DNA of 64,000 nt, from the NCBI RefSeq assembly GCF_050908995.1, contig NC_135119.1:5022001-5086000 (forward strand), in the 5' to 3' direction. Below the pieces are notes generated by a model. The model was not told where the DNA came from and made no database searches. It was given only the letters and a program-made list of their open reading frames with translations. Below are positions 9,508 through 21,500 of this stretch, piece by piece. Made by a program: the position numbers and the translations under genes. The first letter of the stretch is position 1. Each line of letters starts with the position of its first letter. The stretch is from Andrena cerasifolii (lineage: Eukaryota > Arthropoda > Insecta > Hymenoptera > Andrenidae).

Positions 9508-12500
9508 GTGAGCGCTCTTTTCCGCTAGCTTGGTCGCTTTTAATGGTGTTCATCGAAGATCATACGGCGCTTAGGTTTAAATTCTCGCTATTCATTGTTC
9601 GCCGTCTGCGCCGGTAGGTACCAGTGTCTACTATTCGAGAGACTATACATTACTGCAGAGAATTTAAAAAGGCGCTTTTTTCAAAATTTTTGTGCTTTTG
9701 GGAGGCTTGTTTTCGCGGGACATTTCTTCGTCGGTTTTGTAATACTTTATCAATCTGTGTTTGAGAATATTATGAGAAGTATATGTTACATAAATATTTA
9801 TTCATTATAGTTACAGCTTTTCTTGTGTATCAATTAAAATTTATCTCTTCGTTCCGTCTATGAATTTCCAACCCATAATTTTCTTATCTGAAATTCGTTG
9901 GTTTAACAGTGTGTAACCATTTCTCAAATTTAATCACGTTGTTTTCCCCCATTGTGTACAAAATACATCGATAGCTACAAGGCAAGGTTACTCGTTAACA
10001 AATATTTAAACAATAATTCAAATTTAATGAAAACTTGGACACGATGAACACGTTAAATTAATGTTTCTTCGACCTTTGTTCTTGCAATAAATTAAAAGAG
10101 CAAATGTAGGTAATTGTTACCAAAGAATAAACAAAAAATTTAAAATGTTTTCAAGGAATGTGGACTTATGCGTTTAAGTTTTAGACAGAGGAAAGGCACC
10201 TATGATAAATGAAAATATTTTTTTTTATACCTTCACGTTTCTTCTAATACACTTTGTGTCTATTTTAACGAGTATTACACAATACTTATCAGTTTGCACT
10301 ACATACGTGTGACCACCCTCCTCCACATGTGTGTAATAGGGTGGCTCTTATTTTCGACTTTCGACTTTTCTTCGGGGCACCCTCCAGAATAGTTCCAAAT
10401 AATTAAAAAAAAAATCAGTGTAAAGTTTGAGCTCGATCGGATAAAGGGAAAGGGTGCCCCTGTGCCCTTAAACATTTAAATGATTATTTAACAGCTCGCG
10501 AAGTCGATTTTATATAATATCCTCCAAGTTATTGGTTAAATAAAAAAATATGTCAAACAAAAGTTGTAGATCCGGACAAGGCGCATATTTTATATTGTAT
10601 TACCTTTTTCTGACGCCTCCAGAAGGCAATTCCCCGCGGACGCCAGAGTAGTTGGGGGTTTTTACCCACTAAAACCCCGCGGCCACTACGAAAATTTTAA
10701 TAATTTACATGTAAATATCTCTATTATTAAGGCCCATTGGCAAAAACGCTCGGACACCTGTTTACTTATTTTCGACATAGATCCATCGTGCCAAGGCTCA
10801 TCAAAATCGATGACTACCACATGTTGTCCTCCCTTTGTGAGTCCGCTTTCGTATTTTAGAATTTATCTTCTTCTCTGTATCTGCTGTTTGTCTGTTTCTT
10901 GAGGATAGGCACAATGTCTCTTGTTGAACCATTGAAGGAAGAATAATTTAAGTTGGGACATACTGTTACTGAAGTAAATGAATTTACTGTTTGCGAATCA
11001 TTATGGAAAGAAGTTTTGGTTTTCCAGTGACAACTTTTCGCGTTTAATACTTCACATGCTTTTTGTAAAAAGACCTTAATAATTTCTGAGTGAAAACTCT
11101 AAATTTATGAAAAAGTAACTAATAACGAAAATTAACTTAGCGGCTTTAGTTAAAGAATATACACATAAATAAACTGACACTATTACAAACTTCCTGGATA
11201 ATTAAATCGTTATTAAAAAAATGTAATTTCTCGTCGTAACTCGTGACACACATGATCTTTAACACTGCTATTTTCAGACCGATGCAGAGTTCGGAGGGAT
11301 TCTGCTCCACTGATGGAGGGGGAAACACCTACAGGAGCGGTGGTAATGTGTGCATGAACTGCGCCTGCGTCAGTTCATTACCACCGCTCCTGTAGGTGTT
11401 TCCCCCTCCATCAGTGGAGCAGAATCCCTCCGAACACTGGACCGATGTTCTATTCCACCGAAATCTCTGATATGTTGACGTGTATACGTGTGCCTTTCAT
11501 TTTTTATAAACGATGCTTTCCCATTTTACTCCGCTAGTCCATCTTGCCCCACGTTCTCCTACTTTAATAAACAAATCATTTTTTTAAAGAAAAACACAAC
11601 TCTTTCTGTCCGGAATTACCCGTAGCTATCGGGGTGAATACGAACGGCTGCTTAAAGATCTTGATCTTTACTAAACACTGGTTTTCTTCCACACTGTGGG
11701 TCTGACACAGTCTTTCCTCTTATTTGGCCGAATTTTGGTTGCTCATGGGATTGAATATTTCTCTTTAATCTTTTTCACGGATATCTCAAGATCTTTCAAC
11801 AAATATGTACGTATATTCTTCCTAATATAATTCCGGGGTGTTGGATACATAAAAAACTTCGAAATGTTAAGAGAAAAGGGTAAATGCCATCCTCCGTAAT
11901 AACCCCCTACACGCTGTTCGCAATTACTCCAAATGAATAGAAGTTAAGAAGTTTCAAATAAAACAAATACGAACATGTATATATACAAAGTGATCCCGTG
12001 ATTTTATTTAGAATTAAGCAACGGAACTACGAAAAAATTATGCTTTTTTGGGTAGTATAGGTTTAATGAACTGTAGACTCAAAATATTCGAACGTAAAAT
12101 TATAAGGAAAGCTACGAAAACATTTCACAACCATTATCTTCGGGGTTGCGCGCAGCCTTCCGTCGTGACAGTTTCCTGAATACTGAACGTAGCTAATTAC
12201 AGCACGTAAAGGTGAAATCAGACGCCTCATGGCTCCGCGGGCCGTTTCGCCTCGTATAGCTCGTCAAGTCAGGCTTGGCGAGCCTGGGCGAGCCGAGCCA
12301 TGACCGATCAGACGGCTCCTGGCTCCGCGAACTGGCTCAGCTCATCTAGCTCGGGCTTGTAGAGCCTGGGCGAGCCGAGCCATGACCGATCAGACGGCTC
12401 ATGGCTCCGCGAACTGGCTCAGCACGTCTAGCTCGGGTTTGTAGAGCCTGGGCGAGCCGAGCCATCACCGATGAGACGGCTTGTGGCTCCGCGAACTGGC

Positions 12501-15500
12501 TTAACTCGTCTAGCTCGGGCTTGTAGAACCTGGGCGAGCCGAGCCATGACCGATCAGACGGCTCATAGCTCCGCGAACTGGCTCAGCACGTCTAGCTCGG
12601 GCTTTTAGAGCCTGGGCGAGCCGAGCCATGACCGATCAGACGGTTCGCGGCTCCGCGAACTGGCTCGGCTCATCTAGCTCGGGCTTGACGAGCCTGGGCG
12701 AGCCGAGCCGTGACCGATCAGACGGCTCCTGGCTCCGCGAACTGGCTCAGCTCGTCTAGCTCGGGCTTGTAGAGCCTGGGCGAGCCGAGCCATCACCGAT
12801 GAGACGGCTTGTGGCTCCGCGAACTGGCTTAACTCGTCTAGCTCGGGCTTGTAGAACCTGGGCGAGCCGAGCCATGACCGATCAGACGGCTCATAGCTCC
12901 GCGAACTGGCTCAGCACGTCTAGCTCGGGCTTTTAGAGCCTGGGCGAGCCGAGCCATGACCGATCAGACGGTTCGCGGCTCCGAGAACTGGCTCGGCTCA
13001 TCTAGCTCGGGCTTGACGAGCCTGGGCGAGCCGAACCATGAACGATCTGACGGCTCATGGCTCCGCGAACTGGCTCAGCTCGTCTAGCTCGGGTTTGTAG
13101 AGCCTGGGCGAGCCGAGCCATCACCGATGAGACGGCTTGTGGCTCCGCGAACTGGCTTAACTCGTCTAGCTCGGGCTTGTAGAACCTGGGCGAGCCGAGC
13201 CATGACCGATCAGACGGCTCATAGCTCCGCGAACTGGCTCAGCACGTCTAGCTCGGGCTTTTAGAGCCTGGGCGAGCCGAGCCATGACCGATCAGACGGT
13301 TCGCGGCTCCGCGAACTGGCTCGGCTCATCTAGCTCGGGCTTGACGAGCCTGGGCGAGCCGAGCCGTGACCGATCAGACGGCTCCTGGCTCCGCGAACTG
13401 GCTCAGCTCGTCTAGCTCGGGCTTGTAGAGCCTGAGCGAGCCGAGCCATCACCGATGAGACGGCTTGTGGCTCCGCGAACTGGCTTAACTCGTCTAGCTC
13501 GGGCTTGTAGAACCTGGGCGAGCCGAGCCATGACCGATCAGACGGCTCATAGCTCCGCGAACTGGCTCAGCACGTCTAGCTCGGGCTTTTAGAGCCTGGG
13601 CGAGCCGAGCCATGACCGATCAGACGGTTCGCGGCTCCGCGAACTGGCTCAGCTCGTCAAGTCAGCTTGGCGAGCCTGGGCGAGCCGAGCCATCACCGAT
13701 GAGACGGCTCGTGGCTCCGCGAACTGGTTCGGCTCATCTAGCTCGGGCTTGACGAGCCTGGACGAGCCGAGCCATGACCGATCAGACAGCTCATGGCTCC
13801 GCGAACTGGCTCGTCTCGTGTAGCTCGTCAAGGCGCCTTGGTGAGCCTGGGCGAGCCGAGCCATCACCGATCAGACGGTGCGTGGATCCCCGAACCACGA
13901 GCCGTCTGATTTCACCTTAACAATATCACGGGAGGACAGGACAAGCGAATTCAGCGAATATCGCGGTGTTCGGATTTACCCCGCGTTCGCAATTCCTCCA
14001 TTCTCTCTTATTCACAAGAAAGCAAACGTTATATATTAATATATTCAAATACTAAATTATTTTACTTTTGAAATGCAGTACATGTTTATAACTATTTCTT
14101 TGTACGTACAAATTGTTGTGCCGCACGAGATTATCACGTCAAGTTTGAAATGAAATAATAAATAATTAATAAATTACAATTTCTCACTAAAGTGTATTTA
14201 ACGTTACAATTGGCAATTGAAATACGTAACGCAATCATTTACACCCCACTACAGACCCAAACTTCATATTTTAAAGAAGTCTTTCAAACTACATAAATAA
14301 TAAAATGAAACCCATTCCGTAAAATATAGAACTTCTGAATATTTTACTTTCAGTCAAGACTTTCAGTGGTTTTGCCACTCTCCCTAAAGACTTTTATAAC
14401 ACAGTAGGAAGGTCCTTCATTCTATATACAAAATAGTTCGTGATGCTTTTCTTCACAAAATTACAAATAAATCAGTAATGTTATTACGTTACATCCAATA
14501 ATTCATTTATAAAGTAAATTATGAGAAATTTCATAAAAATTCAGCAATAGGTATATGACGATCAACGCATTACTATAAACTACTAAACATTTCTCGTGTC
14601 TTCGAATGTATAGTTTGGAAACAAGTACAAAATAAATTTTCTCAATGTACAGGTGACCACATATCAGCTTGTGAGATGTCAAGGAGGTGGTGGACCAAGT
14701 ACCTTCGGATATGATGCATCCTCGGCTTGCAGTAAACCGTATTCACGTTCCGGTCGTGCACGATTCACGAATCTTCCGTGTGACTTTCGTCGACAAAACT
14801 GGTGCACCATAGCCGGAAGCTCGTATCCTTGGTATGCCAACATACTCAAATTTACTGATCTTTTACCATCTGACAGTTTCATTACTTGAACAAAGATAAA
14901 ATAGAATTGTACATAAAAACTCTGATATATATATATATATATTTCACTGTAGTTAAAAAATTTCTCGGATAAAAACAGCACCTATCTTTTTCTATTGATA
15001 AGTATACTTATAGCTATATACCTATAAGTATACTTATCAATAGAAAAAGATAGGTGCTGTTTTTATTCGAGAAATTTTTGAACTACAGTGAAATAAGTAT
15101 ACTTATAGCTATATACCTATAAGTATACTTATCAATAGAAAAAGATAGGTGCTGTTTTTATCCGAGAAATTTTTGAACTACAGTGAAAAACACTACAGGG
15201 GTGGATACAAGACACAAATTAGAATTAGGTGCAATTCTACTCGGATGAAGAATAAGAAATAATGATAAAGAGTACACTTTTATTTATCCTCTAGATACAT
15301 ACGAAAAAGTTCTGAATCAAATAGAAATTAGTTCGAATAACGTGGGAAGTGGAATAATTATTCTTATTTCAAAAATGATTTATTCTTTATTCGCATTATT
15401 TACTATCCGCATCTCAGAGTTTATTATCATATTTGCGCAAACACTTGTCAATCAGTCGGCAATGAAAACTGTCAATAGTCATTCACATCGTTATAAAAAT

Positions 15501-18500
15501 AATTTTGAAATAGTGATTTCAATAGATTACTCGATTGCATGATAATGAGTTATTCAATTAAGAATAGCGGACAAGTATTAACCACACAAAATGTTCGACC
15601 AATGAATTTTCAGTTTAATAATTATTTTACAGAAATATTTATTCTAAATAATTTAAATAATGCCCAGCTCTGTACACAAGTAACAAAAAATGTTCATGTA
15701 GAAGTACGCCCTGTATGGCCTTTCTAAATTGCAACCTGTTTTATGTTCCAAGAATTCGGTATCAACGTACGGGTAAATATTCTTGCCGACAACTTGATAG
15801 GGCATTTCGTTTTGCCTACAAGAGTAACGGGAGCCTCCTATTGCAATGTTTTGCAAAAAAAATTTGCTTGGATTGCTGAACCAAGTTCCTCTAACGATAA
15901 ATGATATTACGTTGTATGTTGTTCATCCATGACGGCACTCCTCGTTTCAGTCGAGAAGCTGGACGTTATTTGGATGAACAGTTTTCTGATAAACGGATAG
16001 GCTGTGCGCCATGCAGGCCCTATGTATCTATATGTACAGGGTGATTCAGAATGACTGAAAAATTTTGACAGATTCTTTGAGAGGTCGTCCATCTCTGCTT
16101 TGGTTTTTGGATATGTTTTAGAGGACCGAAAAATAAGAAATACGTGTCTTTTTATTTTGGCCCGTTTGCATTGTTAGGGGGTGAAACCGCCCCTCAAAAT
16201 TATTAATTTTCAAGTGTTCGCCTCCGATTGCTTTGGTTTTTGGATAATTATGACGCAAATGAAATTTATATGAAGTTTTACTTAACACAATTTTGTAACC
16301 CTTACGAACTTTGAGGGGTGGTTAAACCCCCCAAAACACATATTTCTTATTTTTCTGTCCTCTAAAACATATCCAAAAAAACAAAGCAATCGGAGATGGA
16401 CACCTGAAAATCTTATAACTTTCGGGGATGGTTTCACCCCCTAAATATCAAAACGGGCCGCTTTAAAAAAAGGTATATCTTATTTTTCGGTCCTCTAAAA
16501 CATATCCAAAATTCAGAGCAATCGGAGGCGGACACGTGGCAACCTCTTCTTGTTAGTAGGGGAGACAGGGGCTAGTTGATTAATTTTTAACATTTTTAAT
16601 TTTTATAAATAGACCATTGGTGTTTTGTTGACTTGTTGCACACCAAAAATTTACAAATTTCATTAGGTACACAGGCTTAACTTTATAATTATTTTAATGG
16701 TGTCTAGGTCGTAGTTTTTATTATATTTAGAGTAGTGAGACGAATAAGTCAACAAACCCCGGCTGTGGGGTTAGTTGACAAATATGATGGGGTTAGTTGA
16801 CTTGACATTTACTTTTCAGTTTCTACCCTTTGCCTGCGAAAGGCGTATATATAAGCTGTCACAGTTCCATTAACCCCTCAACGACCACCTCAGTATCTGG
16901 TATGGACCCTAAGTTTTCCACTGGTCGCCCACCTCCGTATCTCGTACGGACCTTAAAGCCGTATTTCTTATGAAAACCGGGAAAACAGTGGAGGTTTTCG
17001 TTCCGAGAGCCCGGGCCTCAGGGTTAGTTTTTCGTTTCAGGGGTCGGTCGTTGAGGGGTTAATATGTACGAAAGGCGTATATATATGCAGCTAATTCCAT
17101 GAATATAGTATACGAAAGGCGTACATGTATATCCTACGACCAACAAATTTTTAAAAAATTTTTTCACTCCTTCACACTGTTATTTTTTTTTATTAATTAT
17201 CATGGTGTTAGATACTGTAATTATTTTCTACTTGTTTGTTATGGTCTATTTAGAAGGCCTGAGAGTTTGTAGGGAGGATAGGGTGTAAAACTGGTAGGGG
17301 TGAGTTTGGAGGGATTTGTGGTGGGGGAAGTGGATTTGAGCAGCTAAATTCTTTGCCTCGACTGCATCTTGAGGATAAAAAGTGCAATTTTTAGTGGTAT
17401 TCCTATGCTTAGTCAAGTACCCCTGTCCAAAATTGTCAACATGTTAAGGTTCGTACGTACAAAACCTCCGCGCACCGGATGAAATAATGTTTTGAGCGTA
17501 ATTGTTACGTGGATGAAAGCTGGTTCGGTAACACGCTCGATTTTTAAAACAACAATGTTTATTACAATTGACCGTTACTATGGTCGACAAGAGTCAAAGT
17601 AAAAATGTATATATGTACGTATGGCCGTGTCTCAGTTGAGTTCTGATGTCCACAGAACCATAGTTAAATGCGGACATACCTTAGTAGCATTTATTGTTGG
17701 CATTCTGATGGCCAACTAATTCCCAAGTTGGGGATGCTGCGGGCCAACCAGAAATGCTACTAGGGTAGTAGGCCCCGAATCTGACGCAGGATCTACTCGA
17801 ATCTGTTGCCAATCTGCTGGCATACTGCGGTCAGTTTGTGTACTGGGTAGTTGTTTTTGTGATATGTTGCTTGTAAAATTATTCTTATTACTACTAGATA
17901 GATTGTAAGCATTTAATTCTATAAGAAGCAGTTGTAAATGTTTTAAAAAATTTACAAAGACTTTCTTCATTTCCATCCAAACCACGTGGTCAATAATATT
18001 ATCACAATCATGTCACTTCTATTAAGAGTGTTCAATAAAATTAATACTCCCTGTTCAGAAGTTCCATTTACAAACAAAGATTGTAAAATTTTACTAATAT
18101 GTTAATACAGTCGGTTTAATGATAAATAAATGATCGATTTCGCAAGTATTCAATTCATCGAAAGTCCGCTGCGGTATTTCATTCAACTGTTCGTCTGTTA
18201 AAAAACGCGTAGTATTTGAAAGTATTAGAAAGTTAATTGACGACACGTGCACAGAAACATTATTGGATTTTCATTGTCCGACCGTATTACCTGTGCCATG
18301 AATTTTAAGCAACGCTCCGAGTACCGTGACTTATTAAAATCGTGCGTGACTGAATGCAGCCGCATCGAGGAAGACGTACTTTTACTCTCGGTAATACCTA
18401 TACTTGTCTTAAATACTTGCAGTAATTTACACCTGACAGAAAGTCCAAAAGAAGCGAATAACATATCCGATTACTTTGTCGCTCAACGTTGAGGTTCAGT

Positions 18501-21500
18501 GTAACTAATTTGCAGTATAATTTACCCTTCACATTTATATACTTTCGGTAATGTAATCAGAAGAGGATATAACTATTGCATGTACATTTTTATAATAAAA
18601 AACAATGTTGTGAATAACAAACAATGGGTTAGTACATCCAACAAATGACTTTGTTTTTTACAATGGTATATCTCCTTTAATTGCAGGCATGCAGTGCGAC
18701 GTTTCGTTCAAGAAAATCAAGGATTAATGAGACGCATGTACGGAGATGAAAGGCACATTAATGTACTCCGAGCAGAATTTGAGAAAAATGACATAGAGCT
18801 AAAATACGACGATTATTATCACCATTTCGCCGATGAGTACAGGTTGGTTTTTGTAATAAAATTAAGAAAACAAATAATAGAAATGGTTTTTTGGTGGATT
18901 ATTAATCCCGCAAATAAATTGTTCAAAATGTAGCTGTGCTTCTGTATTTTGTACAAATTAAACGAAATATTAATTTTGAACACTGTTTTAGAAATGTTAC
19001 ACAAATAAAATAATAGCTTATTTGAATTCTAATGAATTGAATTTTTTGGTCTTATAAGATGTCTATAACAAATTGATACTCATTAATCGTGTATACATAG
19101 ATCATAAATCAATAGTTGTTGACAATTGCCGTCAACATATTACAGTATTGAAAATGTTATTTTGTATTTTGCAATTACTTATATATTTTACATTTTGTAA
19201 ACGTGATCCAGTGAAATTTATCTTCTTTGCGTTAACTCTTATTCCTCTTCTTTATCGAGTCAACACTAATTGTTCAGGAAGTACCAGTACACGCACGATT
19301 ACGAGGACTTCGAGGGCGAGGACAGTTTAAGGATAAATGGCGAGGTGCACGAAGGAAGAGGCTTCACCAGCAGATCATTCAACGATAATCCCGCCAAACG
19401 ATTGAACAAATTCCCAAAATTGAGCGAGTACACCAGGCCCCATTTCCGACCAACCGAGAAGTCCACCACTTCGCCTTCAACAGCCACGACTACACCATCG
19501 ACGACAACTGCTTCGTCCAGCACAGACACACCATCCTCCATTGCAACATCCTCAACGGTGGCTGCGACCACTCCTGAACCCGCCGCAAAGTCCATCACTT
19601 CGACAACGCTGTCAGTGAATGGTACAAACAGGAATATGCAGAACAATACAACGGAGAAGATGGCGGTGTCGCCGACAGTGGCGCCCTCCCACATCGTGAG
19701 AGAGCAGAATTTCAGCATCAACGAGATTCCTGAGCAAATAGACAGAATCGACGAGGACCTGGAAGAAGTGGTGGACGTCTCAGAGGAGGTTCCCGAGGCC
19801 AGCATCGACGAGACGTCGACGGTGAGCCTGCCTGGGACCACGGACCTGCCTGGCGAGCTGGACACTAGCGAGTATCTGTTTGCCACGCCGAAGGAGACGA
19901 CCGTCCAGGAGGCGTCCAGTTCCAGTGAGCAACAGGAGTTTCGACCGCGACCGGAATATCGACCCGCCAATAAGCCGGAAGTATCTTCCATGGAAGGACA
20001 GCTGTATCAGGACGTCGCCGCGAAAGATCAACAGGAACAACCGGTTCTGAAGCTGAGAGGAGTGTAAGTGCTGCTTGTTTTATTCCCATCGATTATGAAT
20101 TCTCTGAGGGTGTTTCACTTTTGTTCAGCATTCGCCTACCGTTCCCTCGACGCGCGTAGTTGACAGGATAGATACACCGAAGGTCTGCGCACACGTATCA
20201 GTCCTGTGACGGTTCAGTAGCGTCAGTGGCGGTGGTGGAAGATATCGTTTCCCTGTCTTAGAACGGAGCAGTTGTCCGTGTCAATTATTGGCTCTGAAAC
20301 AAAGACACTGACGGCACCGAACCGTCACAGAACTGATACGTGTGAGCAGACCTATAAGCGAATCGCAGGAGTCAGAGATGGAAAAGTTCTGATGGTTTCG
20401 ACTGTAGATGAGGAATGGGTATTCATAGTAGAGCTGGTAGGTTTTGATCCGTCGGGTACCCGGGCACCCGGACATTACCCGGGATAACTTCAAGCAATTG
20501 AATATAGTATTGTCTGTGATTGTCTATGGTATAGTCTGATGTTAGCCGAAAATGATCGAACAATACCCATGGACCTAAGAATTAAATGGACGGAGCACAA
20601 AGCTTAGGGGCCTAAGCTCGTATAAGTAAGGGGGGTACATGATACTGCGCATGCGGTGGTGGACGAGCGGTGATTGGTTAATGAAAGTGACATATCATTG
20701 ATAAGAGGCATTGCCTCTTTCATATTTTTTTATGGTTAAGTTTGTCGTTGAGTTTGAAATGTTAATACGTAATTGCAACATTATATTTTGGTGTTTTAAG
20801 ACTTGGTAAAACTTATGCCACTCGTCAATTGAGGACCTCATATATATATTAAAATACACCATATTTTAATACACCCTATATAAGCACTCCGGTTCAAATA
20901 AAGCGCGACGCATGCGCACTACTCCGCCAATCACAAGTCGTCCACCATAACCTCTCTTCCCGATCGACTGGCTCGACCCCCTCGTCCATGTTGAGACTTT
21001 GTGCTCCGTACATTTAATTCTTAGGTCCATGACAATACCACATTCAATGGCTTCAAGTTATTCCGGGTATCCGACGAGTAAAAAAGTCATAGCTCTAATT
21101 CATAGTAGTTTTATTCGAGAAAGAATCTATTCGACTGAACGGTTAAAATTTAAGTCCTCTAAATAATTGTTCGAATAATGTACTCGTTATACAGAGTGTC
21201 TCACTAATTGTGAACGTTTGAATTATTCCCGCTGCTATTTTATTTAACCCTCGGTTGTAGCCGTGGTAAAAACACCGGTTCTCGTTAGATCAGCGAAGTT
21301 AAGAATCGCGGGGCGGTGTACTGGGGAAAGATGGGAGACCACCTTTCTCCCGGTGCGCTGCTGCTGCTGGAACTCGAAGGAGGGAGGAGGGAACAAAGAA
21401 AAGGGACTATAGTTCATTGGGCAATATAAGCAAAATTCCCTCGATACTTTTTAACGGCGAACGATGAAAGTCATGGGTTATTACCAGTATTACTTTTAAA

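Larger units (their letters stand above)
9508..14652 (+). other. spz-like intron 1 (5.1 kb) packed with repeats
   Basis: It begins GTGAGC and ends TACAG. It contains the Harbinger-like half copy (10609-10837), the perfect palindrome (11289-11435) and the 82-bp satellite array (12.2-13.9 kb). The remainder is AT-rich with no coding signal. Confidence 0.75.
14832..18686 (+). other. spz-like intron 2 (3.9 kb)
   Basis: Begins GTATGC, ends TTGCAG. It contains a long-TIR MITE (14943-15187), a CAGGGTG-type repeat (16036-16545) and a TTAA MITE (16874-17058). A 89-codon minus-strand ORF at 17716-17985 is open but unrecognised and unsupported. Confidence 0.7.

Noticed and set aside
13649..13867. 72-codon minus-strand ORF with repeating ELSDRSWLGSSRL-like peptide
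   Set aside because: Translation of the 82-bp satellite.
12208..13920. CRISPR-like regular repeats
   Set aside because: Monomers are contiguous with no unique spacers, in a eukaryotic intron; it is a satellite.
17716..17985. 89-codon minus-strand ORF in spz intron 2
   Set aside because: No recognisable family, no splice partner; could be a relic but nothing supports it.
18247..18492. 81-codon plus-strand ORF just upstream of spz exon 3
   Set aside because: Exons 2 and 3 join in phase and give a continuous conserved block without it.
19299..19991. 230-codon minus-strand ORF
   Set aside because: Antisense shadow of spz exon 4, whose GC-rich Ser/Thr codons remove stops on the other strand.
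21253..21436. A functional 5S rRNA gene
   Set aside because: Changes from 5S sequence are many, the body continues past the 5S end, and two further copies share that body; it is a SINE.
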